Positions 10,202-20,601 of a stretch of 64,000 bases of DNA are shown piece by piece. The stretch spans positions 3,844,001 through 3,908,000 of the forward strand of contig JAPFFF010000001.1 of the NCBI GenBank assembly GCA_039105265.1. The letters are read 5' to 3'. The position numbers and the translations under genes are program-made. The notes under the pieces were generated by a model that saw only the letters and a list, made by a program, of their open reading frames with translations, was not told the origin of the DNA and made no database searches. Source of the stretch: Tritrichomonas musculus (lineage: Eukaryota; Parabasalia; Tritrichomonadida; Tritrichomonadidae). The first letter of the stretch is position 1. Each line of letters begins with the position of its first letter.

Positions 10202-10714
10202 AGTTAAACCTGTTTGCTTCGATCAATGTTTTATTTGATTCGAACTATTATTATTAATTATTTGTATATGTGTTAATTAATATTTAATTATGTAAAATGT
10301 TGAGTTTTAAATTTAAGCATATAGTAATGTATTGATTTGTTTTTATTTTTATGTATCTTGAACAAAATTGATATATATAAATAAATAAACTATTCAAAAT
10401 GTATTATTTTATAAAACAGATAGAGTGAGGAGAATTATATGTAAACGGTAGAATAATATGTTGATAATCTGTAGCTTGAAAAAAAAAAAAAAAAAAAAAA
10501 ACGAAGTGTTACACAGCACATCAAAAGATGTAAATTCTGTAAAGGAATAGACTTTTTTTAAGTCATGACTGATTTGTATAAAATCAAATGTGAGATATTC
10601 CTTAATATAATATAGCTTTAACTCTAATAATAGCCAAATAAGAAAAGAAACATCGAATTGTATATAAATTAAATATCATGATTATATTTATATATCTACG
10701 AAGAAAACACAAAA
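10202..10714. other. Intergenic stretch between convergent genes
   Basis: The phosphatase stop codon lies within TAAAG, a context resembling the UAAA polyadenylation signal of trichomonads. A run of about 22 A residues sits at 10480-10501. I see no ORF or RNA gene. Confidence 0.5.
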
Positions 10715-12193
10715 TTAAATTGAAATTTTCTTCACTGTTGGTCTTTTCACATTTTTAGATACTGATGCTTTTGATGAAGGTGCTGTAGAAACTTTCTGTT
10801 GGGATAGAAGCCTATGTCTTGGTCTTTTCATAGTCCCTTCTTCTTCCATTTGTTGTTGTTGCTGTTTCATCTGTTTTTCCTTGTAAGCTTTCATTACCAC
10901 ATTAACTGCTGTTGGCATTTTTGGTACACTAATAAACTTTTCGTCTTCCAAAGCAAAATCTTTTGTATTATAATTACTAGAATGTCCCTTGATATTGCCA
11001 CGTTTCTTGGAGTCAGTTGACCTTCCAGAATTAAGCGGAATATGGAACGGAGTATTGTCAGGGCGAGATGTTGTAGCACGGTTATTTTTCAGAGAATAAT
11101 TATGAGATTTAGCTTTTTCTTCTCTTCCTGAATTCAAGTTCAGATTTGGAAATTGTGGAATAGCTAGGTTACTTTTCTTTCTGAAAACTAGTGGAACTTT
11201 TTCTGTAATTTCGCGCAAAGCTTTATCGTATGTTAATGATATTCTACTCATCGAATTTGTATCAGAAACAGTTTGAAATACATCACTGTCATTGAAATTT
11301 TTTATATCTTTGTCAAAAAATTGGTCAACACGTTTCAAAGAAATTATTGGTGTCACTGTTGCTAAAGGAAGTAAATTCAGTACAGTACCTGCAAGAAAAG
11401 GATGCTCTAAAGCCTGTTGAATTGTAAGCCTTTTTGTATAATCGACAGTCATTAGCCCAACAATGAAAGATTGTGCATTTTCTGATAAAAAATCGGGTAC
11501 TTTATATTCGCCTTTTTTTATTTGTTCGAAAAGTTGTGTTTGATTGCGTTTCGTCCATGGTAAAAATCCAGTGAGCATTACATAGCAAATTACTCCAATG
11601 CTCCAAACATCATTTGTTACGCCATTATATGGGCCGTTGCCACTAACGCATTCTGGAGATGCATAGCAAGGTGATCCGCATGGAGTTGTAACAAGTCCAT
11701 TTCGATCCAGAAATGAAGATAAACCAAAATCACTAATCTTTAATCTGCCAAGTTGATCAATTAAAATATTTTCTGGCTTTAAGTCACGGTGTGCAACATT
11801 CATTTTATGAATATAATCAAGTGTTTCAAGGAGTTGTTTGATGAGAGGTTTCGAATCGTCTTCTGAAACTCTTTTTCTATCGACAATGAATTGAAAAAGC
11901 TCGCCATGAGGACAAAATTCCATCATTATATAAAAATTAAAGTTATCTTTTAAGATATCATAGATGTTCACTATACCAGGGTTATGCATTTGCTGATTAA
12001 TCCTTATTTCTTCTTCGAACCTATGTTGAAGATTTCCATGTTGAAGTCTGGTTTTCGGAACTATCTTGCATGCAAAATAATTTTGGGTTTCTTCATTAAC
12101 TGCGAGTTTGACAATGGAAAAAGCGCCTTCACCTATTGTTCCACGGAAAACGTAGGAACCTATGCGAGCAGGCATCATAACTGATTGCGACAT
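10715..12193 (-). CDS. CAMK/CAMKL-type Ser/Thr protein kinase, 492 aa
   Basis: The protein kinase domain spans about residues 12-268. Visible subdomains are the glycine loop GTIGEGAFSIV, the ATP-anchoring lysine in FACKIVPK, the catalytic loop HRDLKPENIL, DFGLSS, the activation-segment end GSPCYASPE and DVWSIGVICYVMLTG. The GSPCYASPE segment and the overall pattern put it in the CAMK-like (SNF1/MARK/CHK-like) group, and all catalytic residues are present, so it should be active. The C-terminal 220 residues are basic, Ser/Asn/Gln-rich and presumably disordered, with a short poly-Gln (KQQQQQ). No calmodulin-binding helix is evident. The first ATG gives MSQSVMMPARIGSY, a length typical of trichomonad kinases of this type. 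Confidence 0.92.
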   Translation of the reverse strand: MSQSVMMPARIGSYVFRGTIGEGAFSIVKLAVNEETQNYFACKIVPKTRLQHGNLQHRFEEEIRINQQMHNPGIVNIYDILKDNFNFYIMMEFCPHGELFQFIVDRKRVSEDDSKPLIKQLLETLDYIHKMNVAHRDLKPENILIDQLGRLKISDFGLSSFLDRNGLVTTPCGSPCYASPECVSGNGPYNGVTNDVWSIGVICYVMLTGFLPWTKRNQTQLFEQIKKGEYKVPDFLSENAQSFIVGLMTVDYTKRLTIQQALEHPFLAGTVLNLLPLATVTPIISLKRVDQFFDKDIKNFNDSDVFQTVSDTNSMSRISLTYDKALREITEKVPLVFRKKSNLAIPQFPNLNLNSGREEKAKSHNYSLKNNRATTSRPDNTPFHIPLNSGRSTDSKKRGNIKGHSSNYNTKDFALEDEKFISVPKMPTAVNVVMKAYKEKQMKQQQQQMEEEGTMKRPRHRLLSQQKVSTAPSSKASVSKNVKRPTVKKISI

Positions 12194-13769
12194 AGATTAT
12201 TGAGCACGAATATTATTATTTTATGGAAAATTAAATACACGTTCAAAAAATCTTCTTATTCATTCAAAAATAACGTGTTTCTTCAAAAAGTCAAATATAA
12301 AAAATGTTTGAATGAAAATAAAAGAAAAGCTCTAAAAGAATAAAATTTGTTTTTATTTGAAATCAAAACTATTAAGCAGTGCCAGCACGATTAATTGATT
12401 TTTCAATTAAATAAATAAAAAAAAAAAAATTTTCTGAAATAGAAAAGACGGTTTTTATATAATTTCGTTTTTATCTTGTAATGATTTTGTATTTAAATAC
12501 AATTGCAGATTAGTAGTACAAAAATACTCCTTTTATTTGATGAATCGGTTCATTTTATTATAATTAAAATTGAGAATTAATTTGTTCTGATTTTATATTA
12601 TTTATATCTTTGCATAAAAAATATTTTACAAGTATCATTATGTTTTGCATGATTTTATATAAATTGAATATTATGTTATTTGTATTAAAATTAATTATTT
12701 TTGGAACTTTTTATTCGAAATCGTCGATCATAATGTTCAATGATTCAAAAGTTTCAATTCAAGTGAATTTTTATTTAAAACAAATTTTACAAATTCAACG
12801 TAACACTTTTTGAGAGCCGAGCTCTCAAAAAGTGTGGTGCGGAATTTGTAAATCTCTGAATTGCTTTCACTTTTTGAGTTTTTCTCCCTCAAAAAGTGAC
12901 CATTCAAGAGATTATTTTATTTTTATTTTATTAGATATAGTTTTTATTTATTTTAATATTTAATATTTATTTCATATATAATAATATATAACAAAATATA
13001 ATAATTATATCGATTTAAATGAGAAAATTGAATAAAAAAAAATATTATAGATGTACTAATTCAAAAATATCGTTATCTCAATAAATTTAATAAATTATTA
13101 ATTTTAAATATGTTTTATTTAATTATAAGAAACTAAAAAACAATTAAAAATGTATGAAAATAGTATGGATTAATTATATAGCTCAGAAAAGTAAAGTTTG
13201 TGTTATAAAAAAATTAGCTCAAAATTTTGCTTTCATCGCTATATATACTTTGTTTCATCATATATTTATTTGATTTATTCGGATTAAAAGCCAATCGGAT
13301 CTGCAGATTTTTTTTTTTTCTCTTATAAAATGGTTTGAAAAGAGGTATTCGTGTAAAGATCTAAACCATAAAATTTTTATAAATGAAATATTGATATTAA
13401 TATATTATAATTGAAATATATTTAAAATATTAAAAAGATTCATGATCAAATTTTCGTTATATTTATGCATATATTTATTCTGAGTATAAATGATATAACT
13501 ATTCAATTTATTTTCTCTTGGTTTTCAATTATATTGAATAAGTTAAATAAAAATCAGACTGGAATTAAATTAATGCATTATTTATTATTTAGTATTAATA
13601 TTTAGTAAGTTGTTAAATTTTCAATTTTGAATCATCGATCATAATTTTTTTAAAACAATGATATCTTAATCAGATAAAAATAATTTCATCATAGTGATAA
13701 TTTAATATACTTATTTATACTTAAATTTATAAAAACTCACTGTAATTTTATTAAAATATTTTAATAAAT
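12194..13769. other. Gene-free AT-rich stretch with hairpins
   Basis: I see no convincing gene. A 67-codon plus frame at 12610-12813 runs into a hairpin and is probably chance. The notable content is the pair of palindromes at 12803-12899; the rest is AT-rich filler with A and T runs. Confidence 0.55.
12803..12899. repeat. Two adjacent palindromes built on CACTTTTTGAG
   Basis: The first is a perfect hairpin: ACACTTTTTGAGAGC (12803-12817), a 3-base loop, then the exact inverse at 12821-12835. The second has 12-bp arms TCACTTTTTGAG (12867-12878) and its inverse at 12888-12899 around a 9-base loop. The shared arm motif also builds hairpins near 35.3-35.4 kb. They could be ends of mobile elements, binding sites for a dimeric protein, or RNA structures. 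Confidence 0.75.
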
Positions 13770-15382
13770 ATGTGTATGGCAACTTCAAAAAAAACAAAAA
13801 AAAATAGTTTTTTAAAATATTGTAAATATATATTCTATAGTATATATATATGTATATAATATGATCAAATAAAAACTAATTATTTTTTTTGCATATATAA
13901 ACATATTCTTATTTCTTTAATTATTAATTGAATTTTTTGTGAATATTTGCATTAAAAATTATTTATCTCAATTTTTTCTGAGAATAAAAAAATATAAATA
14001 TATTCATGAATAATCGTGTTTTTAAAATTTAACAAGGAAATAATACCATAAATTTAAATATTTCTATAAAAATAAAATATTTTCAATACTTAATGATTAA
14101 TTGTAAAAATTCTAATATTGATGTTTAATCCAATAATGTTAAATAGTTTAATAGAAAACACTATATTTATAGAATAGTAAAGGAAATATTTATTTCAATA
14201 ACTTAAATTACAAAAGTATTAAAAAAAAATTTAATGATTTCAAAAATGGTATATCATTCCAATTTAAACAACCATCCTACTTTCAGTCAATATTCAACTA
14301 TCAATCAGTTATGATTCCTTATCAGTGTTTAAGGGTTTTCATTTTATATATCTGAAATTTGAAATCGATATTCATTAAAAATATTTTTATATTTAATATT
14401 ATATTTATTATTATGCATATTTAACAGATTATAATGATTTTTTAAAAAGTTAAATATGAAATAAAATGTCCTTTACTGTAATTTATTTTTATTTTGATTG
14501 ACAAATAAAATTAAATCATTTATTTATTATATTGAATGATATATCAAATATAAATTAACATATTTTTGCTTTTATTTAAAAAATCTAAAATTTGTTCCAA
14601 AATAATATAACAATTAAAAATACGATTAATTATAAAAATTATATCTCTCAATATTTTTCAATATTACATTGAAATTATACATTGAAATAAAAAATTGAAT
14701 AGAAGTATTTTATCTGAAAATTTCAATACATTTCTATTCATTCACAAAATCTCTTTTTTTGTGCATTGAATTTTATTGTCACATAAAAATATATGTATCT
14801 GTTCAAATATAGAGTATTTAAAGAAATTATTATAATATATATCTAAACTAATTTCAATATATATATTTGCATATTATTATATGAAATTAATCTAAATTGA
14901 CTGTTAATTTAAAGCATTGAGTAAAAGTCTATATAAACGTGCAAAACAAGAATATTGATAAATTTAATTTATTTAGATAAAATATATACACTAATGTCTA
15001 AGTATAAAACGTAGTAACTAAATGAAGCATTCATATCATTCCAAGAAAAATGCAAATCTTTCATTTTTTTTTTTCAAAAAGCATTGGTTACACCTGTATC
15101 AATGAGGAGAAATGAATAATAATCGTTAAACATCAATTATACTAATTAGTTAAGCATGAATATTAACAATACTTTTTACATTTTTTTTTTCATTTAGAGA
15201 GATATCTGTAATTTTTGAAAAACTAAAAATTTTTATATTTGGTATATATATTAATATATATTATTTATTAGTATATAAATATTAAATTAAAAAGTTAAAT
15301 AACATAAAATATATATATTATTGTGAGATATTTTTAAAACAATAAACATAAAAATACGTTATTTCGAAGTTGCCATACACAT
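13770..15382. mobile_element. Non-autonomous DNA element with 17-bp inverted ends and 8-bp duplication
   Basis: The sequence ATGTGTATGGCAACTTC at 13770-13786 recurs exactly inverted at 15366-15382. Directly outside both ends stands the same eight bases, TAATAAAT (13762-13769 and 15383-15390), in direct orientation, which is what a target-site duplication looks like. The 1,613 bp inside are extremely AT-rich and hold no reading frame of 60 codons, so the element cannot move itself. An 8-bp duplication is known for hAT elements and is near the 8-11 bp of Mutator-like elements, but the terminal bases do not clearly match either. The AT-rich flanks raise the chance of a fortuitous 8-bp match, though the exact abutment argues against that. 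Confidence 0.65.
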
Positions 15383-15525
15383 TAATAAATATTAAAATTC
15401 TCAATGAAATATTTTTGATGATTTTAAAATTGTGAGAATTCTCACAATTATTTTGTGATATATCAGAAAATTGAATAGAAAAATAAAAAAAGGAAGTTCC
15501 TCAAAATACAAACAATTTATATAAA
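15383..15525. other. Short AT-rich spacer
   Basis: It holds the right copy of the 8-bp duplication and the 3' flank of the helicase gene. A small palindrome, GTGAGAATTCTCAC, lies near 15432-15445. Confidence 0.5.
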
Positions 15526-18500
15526 TCACTCTGTAATATTTGCAACCGCAGTTTCTTCTAATATTTCAAGTTTTGTAAAACTCTCTTCATATTCTTTTGA
15601 ATCCTTTAAAATTTTTTCAGCAAGCTTAATTTCTTTATCAGTTGGAGCGATCGACTTTCCATCTTCCGAATCGCTATCAGATGTTTGTGCCACCAATAAA
15701 GCAGCAATTCCCTCAACAGATAAATCCGCCAAATCAAGAGGAGAATTAATTCCTACATCAGCGAGTTTTCGAGCAATATCCTTTGTAATCGAAGGTACAA
15801 CCATCAATCCGAGGAGCTCTGTCCTCGCAGCAAAATTCAATCTTTGCCTAAATCGATTTAAAGTTGTCGCGAGTAATCCTGATCCAATAATTTCACAAAA
15901 TTTCGAGGTTTGTCCTGCAAAAGTTGCAGATTGCATTTGTAATGACTGTATCGTACCACGTTCAATTTTAAATTTTTGTGTAATTTCAGATATTGGTGTT
16001 TCATTTATCAATTCACGTAAAATTACAGACGTATAAATTCTATCAAGATCGGTGTCAATTTTTTTATTAACACGGCCAAGACCGCCATAAATGTTTGGAT
16101 AATCTTGCATGTTCTCAATTTGAAGATCATTCATTCCTGTTATCAATTTGATCACATGTTTATGATGCTCAAATATATAAATCCAGCGAACGTTATTGTA
16201 AGCAACAGGAGGAACAAGTGATGCTATTTGTGGTGATACACAGAGATAAAGAAGATGAATTTCATCATTAAGGCAAAGATCAAGTTGAATCTTTTGAATA
16301 GTTTCATACAATATTAATCCATCTTCAATAGACAAGCTGGAACCAGCAATAGCACGGCCCAATGCAGTTGGAAGAAGAGAAGATGCATTGATAAGTTTCT
16401 TCCTCACCAGTCTCTCACAGATCTTTTCTTTCTCACTCATTCCATCTTTCAAAGCATAAAGTTGATTTCCACCAATTTGACCAGAAACAGATTGATTCAA
16501 ATTTGATTGACTAGAAACAGATTGATTCAAATTTGATTGACTAGAAACAGATTGAATCATATTTGATTGACTAGAAACAGATTGAATCATATTTGATTGA
16601 CTAGAAACAGATTGAATTGGATTGGATTGACTTTGATTTGATTGAATTGGATTTGGTTGACTAGAGTTGGATTGAAATAGTTTGGATTGGTTTGGATTTA
16701 ATTGATCAGATGTTGTGGTGGTTGTTGGTGCTGATTGATTGGGTCTGTTCAGAGTCGTTTGAAGGAAAATGTCGAGCCCATTTATAGGATCAACGAGTTT
16801 TGTTGACAAGCATTGAAGAAAGAAACGCTCAAGTTCACCTTCGTCCTTCAGATGTGGAACGATATTTTCTATCTTTTGTTTTGAAAGACTACTTATTGTT
16901 CTCATCTCATACTCCAGTGTTGAATGAGCGAACACGAAAGCCTCACCAGCTCTATTTGCTGTTCTTCCAGCCCTTCCAACCATCTGGATGAACTGTGCGT
17001 TTGGTATTGGTATCTGGCCTTTTTGAGGAGACCATCTAAATACGTTCATTATAAACACGCGTGCCACTGAATGAATATTGATACCAGCGCTCAAAGTTGT
17101 TGTTGCAACAATTACAGAAATTGTTTTATTTCTCGTTGCTGCCTCGATTAATTTTCTTTCCTCAAGAAGAAGTCCAGCATGATGAATACCTATTCCATTA
17201 ATAATGCATCTTTTTATTGAATCATCAACAAAACCAGAAACTCGAGCAAGTTCTTGAACAAGAGTTCTTCTTTTGTTCAATAATTCTTCACTTGCTTGTT
17301 GTAATTGTGGCAAGTTTTTAATTTTAGAATCATAAATATGTTTTGAAATAAAATCGCCTAAAATCAAAGTGTCTGCTCTTCGATTCACGAAGATTAAAAC
17401 AGTCGAATCAGGTGACCTTGACAATAATCTTCGAATTGGATCAATTACATAAAGCATGTCTGCTGATGTTCCTTGATTATTATTATTATTGCCATTGTAT
17501 GAATAAGGACGAACAGCAGTGTTATTTTCAACTTTGACAAGTGTTGTTACTTTTTGCTTTGAAACGCCATCATTGTTGATAGTGTGCAAATCACCATTAC
17601 ACTTAACAACAAATTGTTTCACTCTCGATGGTCTCGTGTCGGAAATAAACGCAAAGCCACGGATCCAATCCGCTAAAAGTCTTGCGTCATCGATGTTGAT
17701 TGTAGCTGTTAAACCAATGATTCTTGGTTGATGTTTCATTAATAGCAATTTAACTACAAGTGCTTCAATAACAGCTCCTCGATGTTCTTCACCAATCATG
17801 TGAATTTCATCAATAATAACAAGTTTAATCTTGTTGGCATATTTGCCAAAAAGAGCTGAATTAATAATCGAATGTGCCTTTTCATATGTACAAACAGCAA
17901 TGCTCCCACGTCGAAATTCTGGTCCTCCAATATTTTGATAAAATGCACGAACTTTAAAATTAAAAAAACGTTTGGTGAATTCAGTGTATTTTTCATTGGC
18001 AAGAGCTACAAATGGTAGTGCATATATGGCCTTGGCTGTCGGATCTTGAGCTAAAAGTTGAGCAATAGCCACTTCTGCTGCAACTGTTTTACCACCTGAA
18101 GTCGGAACTAGAACAATGGAAGAGCAGCCGATATTTGATGAATTATAGTTGGGTTTCGGTTCAAAAAAACGACTTGAAGTTGGACTCATATTTGATTTTA
18201 TCTCAATTGGTGATTCCGATATTATTGATGAATCTTCAAACAAACTGTCCGGTCCAGTATCATTGATAATGGATGGCTTTGGTTTGTTTGTCTCAACTGG
18301 AAAAAGCCATTCGGGCCTCTGAAAAAGCTGTATTTGCCAATCTCTTAATTTGGTAATCTTAGGTTCGGGTATTCCATTGAGATATGCATGCTGAAGAAAA
18401 GGAGGAATACGAAGATTATTCATTTCTGGAGTGGTGTTTAGTGTTTGCAACACTTCGGTTTGCTCTTTTTGAGGAGAATTTGGTTTTGATTGCGGTGATG

Positions 18501-18723
18501 TAAAAGGTGACAGCATTAATTTATTCATTGGTGGAGACATTTTGTTTTTCCGCTGATGACTTCCTGATTTAGGAGTGTATTGGTAGTAATTATAGTTATT
18601 ATTGCCATTGTATTTGAAATCTCGAATTGTTATATCAACAAAGTTAGCTCTATCTTTGTAATCCTTATCTTCAATAGCTAAAAATGGATCACTGCCGTTA
18701 TTTATGAGAGCATCAATGTCCAT
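15526..18723 (-). CDS. Ski2-like SF2 DNA helicase, HELQ/POLQ-helicase type, 1065 aa
   Basis: The RecA-like core carries motif I PTSGGKTVAAE (about residue 208), motif II DEIH in IIDEIHMIGEEHRG (about 303), motif III GLTATI, motif V TTTLSAGINI and motif VI QMVGRAGRTANRAG (about 583). PTSGGKT and the DEIH-GE-RG pattern fit the HELQ/Hel308 and POLQ-helicase branch, whose members unwind forked DNA in repair. A winged-helix/ratchet region follows, and near residue 1005 there is a helix-hairpin-helix segment (ARKLADVGINSPLDLADLS) as in Hel308. No polymerase domain is present, so HELQ is the likelier label than POLQ. Odd points are a Ser/Gln/Asn-rich decapeptide array at about residues 698-747 inserted after the core, and a disordered N-terminus of about 110 residues. 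Confidence 0.88.
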   Translation of the reverse strand: MDIDALINNGSDPFLAIEDKDYKDRANFVDITIRDFKYNGNNNYNYYQYTPKSGSHQRKNKMSPPMNKLMLSPFTSPQSKPNSPQKEQTEVLQTLNTTPEMNNLRIPPFLQHAYLNGIPEPKITKLRDWQIQLFQRPEWLFPVETNKPKPSIINDTGPDSLFEDSSIISESPIEIKSNMSPTSSRFFEPKPNYNSSNIGCSSIVLVPTSGGKTVAAEVAIAQLLAQDPTAKAIYALPFVALANEKYTEFTKRFFNFKVRAFYQNIGGPEFRRGSIAVCTYEKAHSIINSALFGKYANKIKLVIIDEIHMIGEEHRGAVIEALVVKLLLMKHQPRIIGLTATINIDDARLLADWIRGFAFISDTRPSRVKQFVVKCNGDLHTINNDGVSKQKVTTLVKVENNTAVRPYSYNGNNNNNQGTSADMLYVIDPIRRLLSRSPDSTVLIFVNRRADTLILGDFISKHIYDSKIKNLPQLQQASEELLNKRRTLVQELARVSGFVDDSIKRCIINGIGIHHAGLLLEERKLIEAATRNKTISVIVATTTLSAGINIHSVARVFIMNVFRWSPQKGQIPIPNAQFIQMVGRAGRTANRAGEAFVFAHSTLEYEMRTISSLSKQKIENIVPHLKDEGELERFFLQCLSTKLVDPINGLDIFLQTTLNRPNQSAPTTTTTSDQLNPNQSKLFQSNSSQPNPIQSNQSQSNPIQSVSSQSNMIQSVSSQSNMIQSVSSQSNLNQSVSSQSNLNQSVSGQIGGNQLYALKDGMSEKEKICERLVRKKLINASSLLPTALGRAIAGSSLSIEDGLILYETIQKIQLDLCLNDEIHLLYLCVSPQIASLVPPVAYNNVRWIYIFEHHKHVIKLITGMNDLQIENMQDYPNIYGGLGRVNKKIDTDLDRIYTSVILRELINETPISEITQKFKIERGTIQSLQMQSATFAGQTSKFCEIIGSGLLATTLNRFRQRLNFAARTELLGLMVVPSITKDIARKLADVGINSPLDLADLSVEGIAALLVAQTSDSDSEDGKSIAPTDKEIKLAEKILKDSKEYEESFTKLEILEETAVANITE
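16481..16630. repeat. 30-bp coding tandem repeat in the helicase gene
   Basis: Five near-identical 30-bp units encode the decapeptide QSVSSQSNMI (or ...NLN) in frame. Degenerate units (SQPNPIQSN) extend the tract to about 16690. The near-identity of the units shows recent expansion. It lies in a flexible insertion between the second helicase lobe and the C-terminal domains, so length changes should be tolerated. Confidence 0.9.
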
Positions 18724-19101
18724 TTTGAGAGAAAAATATAAACGCTCAAAATAAAATAAAATTGAATGGAAGATTTTGATTTCTACGGTATCTTAAAAAT
18801 ATTAGTTTTGGTAAATATAATTGGTAAGGGTATGTATATGGACCATAACTCTTTATATATTTTAGCTTTTCACTGTTATGCATTTGAAATCAAACTTATT
18901 GAATAATAGAAAAATGGTTCAAAATGAAAAGCATAGTTTTTGTACAAATATCAATAAATTTTCCAGTTTCCTTTTGGGTTTTTTGAAATCAAATCTTATG
19001 ATATCTTTAATTTATAAATATATTTCACAAAATAGTTGAGAAAATGATATAAATCTGAAACGAAGATAAAAAAGTAATAAACAAATATCACTACTATTTA
19101 T
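18724..19101. other. Intergenic stretch
   Basis: It is the spacer between two minus-strand genes and should hold the helicase promoter. On the minus strand CTCTCAAAATGG surrounds the helicase ATG, consistent with a very short leader. Nothing else stands out. Confidence 0.5.
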
Positions 19102-20601
19102 TTATAACTCAGGATGTTTCTTCTGAAAGTCTGCAATTTGGGTATAGCTTGATTCTATTTGGTTTACGAGTTGCTGATAAAGAGGGAAAAGTTCCTGGTA
19201 TATAGCAACTTCTTTTTGATCAGGTTTGTAAATTTTATCATCAAATGCGTATTTTTTAATATCTTCGAAATCTTTACTAATTCCCAATGCCAATCTTGCT
19301 AAGAACATTGCTGCTAAAGTTCCACTTTCATGAGTTTTCATTGATATTATTGGAACATTGAAAACATTTGCAACTAATTGCCGAATAAATTCACTTCCCA
19401 TGAAACCTCCGGTTACTCTTATATATTCTGGTCTTCCAGAATTTTCAAACATAGGTAGAGCAGCATCGAACAAGTTCATTACAATTCCTTCAAGTACGCT
19501 ACGAGCAAAATGTTGTTTTTTATGGCTACGGTTAAGCCCAATAAATGACCCACGAGCATCAGAATTCCAAAGAGGAGCTCGTTCACCGCCTAGGTAAGGA
19601 TGAAAAATGAGACCATTACTTCCTGCAGGTACATTTTTAGCTAATTCAATTAAATTGATGTTTTCATCGTAATCAAAGAGTGCTTTCTTTGCCCATTCGT
19701 AAATAATGCCTCCATTGTTGACTGGTCCGCCAAGAAGAAATTGATCATTGGCAGCAGCGTAACAGAAGTTTCTAGCCTTTTCATCTAGATCAGGTTTCTT
19801 AGATAAAGTTCGAATTGCGCCTGATGTTCCTACGTTCATCACGAATTCTTGATTTCCAATAACACCAACTCCGATTGTTGATAAATAGCCATCACTAGCG
19901 CCTGCAACCAATTTTGTATCATCAGACAGACCTAATTTTTTGATAAGTTCTGGATGAATATTTGGAAGGATAGATGTTGTTGAAACAATTGTTGGAAGTT
20001 GATCTTCAGTAATTGAAGTTAATCCTAATAATTCTTTGTCCCATTGAAGAGATTCAATATTAAGAAGGCCTGTACCAGCAGCCATTGCAACATCAATATT
20101 AAATTTTCCATTCAATCGATATAAAACATATTCTTTAATACCAACCCAGTACCGAACTTGTGAAAAGAGTGATGGTTTTTCTTTTTTAAGCCAGAGTAGT
20201 TTATATACTGGTGCCATTGGATGAATTGGTATTCCTGTTAAATTATAAATTCTCATTCCTAGTCCATCCTCTTTGGCTTGAGCAACTTCATATTTTGAAC
20301 GGTTATCTGCCCATGTAATAGTATTGGTAATTGGGTTTTTGTCACGATCAAGGCCAATTAAACTATGCATTTGGCTTGACCAAGAAATTGCAGCTATATG
20401 GCCGTTGGCTCTATGAGATAAATCTTTGATAATATCTTCTACGCATTCAAAAATTAAAGCAGGATCTTCTTCTGCTTGATCTATTTCGTCTTGAATAAGT
20501 GGATATCCATGATCTTTTGAGCAAATTTCTTTTCCATCAAAGTCATATAAAAGACCTTTTGTTGCAGTAGTTCCAATATCAATACCAATAATGTAGCTCA
20601 T
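19102..20601 (-). CDS. Gluconokinase, FGGY family, bacterial type, 499 aa
   Basis: The full FGGY carbohydrate-kinase fold is present at family length. GIDIGTTATKGLLYD at residue 5 is the phosphate-1 motif, SSQMHSLIGLD and TWADNRS follow as in Gram-positive gluconokinases, GIPIHPMAPVYKLLWL and GIKEYVLYRL are typical of GntK, and VTGGFMGSEFIRQLVANVF near 406 is the C-terminal FGGY/adenosine segment. The enzyme would phosphorylate gluconate to 6-phosphogluconate, feeding the pentose phosphate route in the cytosol. Xylulokinase is the nearest alternative, but the HPMAP and WADNRS segments favour gluconate. Its close similarity in pattern to Firmicutes enzymes suggests lateral transfer from bacteria. 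Base and codon use look like the neighbours, so any transfer is old. It is monocistronic here. Confidence 0.88.
   Translation of the reverse strand: MSYIIGIDIGTTATKGLLYDFDGKEICSKDHGYPLIQDEIDQAEEDPALIFECVEDIIKDLSHRANGHIAAISWSSQMHSLIGLDRDKNPITNTITWADNRSKYEVAQAKEDGLGMRIYNLTGIPIHPMAPVYKLLWLKKEKPSLFSQVRYWVGIKEYVLYRLNGKFNIDVAMAAGTGLLNIESLQWDKELLGLTSITEDQLPTIVSTTSILPNIHPELIKKLGLSDDTKLVAGASDGYLSTIGVGVIGNQEFVMNVGTSGAIRTLSKKPDLDEKARNFCYAAANDQFLLGGPVNNGGIIYEWAKKALFDYDENINLIELAKNVPAGSNGLIFHPYLGGERAPLWNSDARGSFIGLNRSHKKQHFARSVLEGIVMNLFDAALPMFENSGRPEYIRVTGGFMGSEFIRQLVANVFNVPIISMKTHESGTLAAMFLARLALGISKDFEDIKKYAFDDKIYKPDQKEVAIYQELFPLYQQLVNQIESSYTQIADFQKKHPEL

Noticed and set aside
12610-12813. 67-codon plus-strand frame
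   Set aside because: Composition of random AT-rich translation and it runs into a palindrome; no support.
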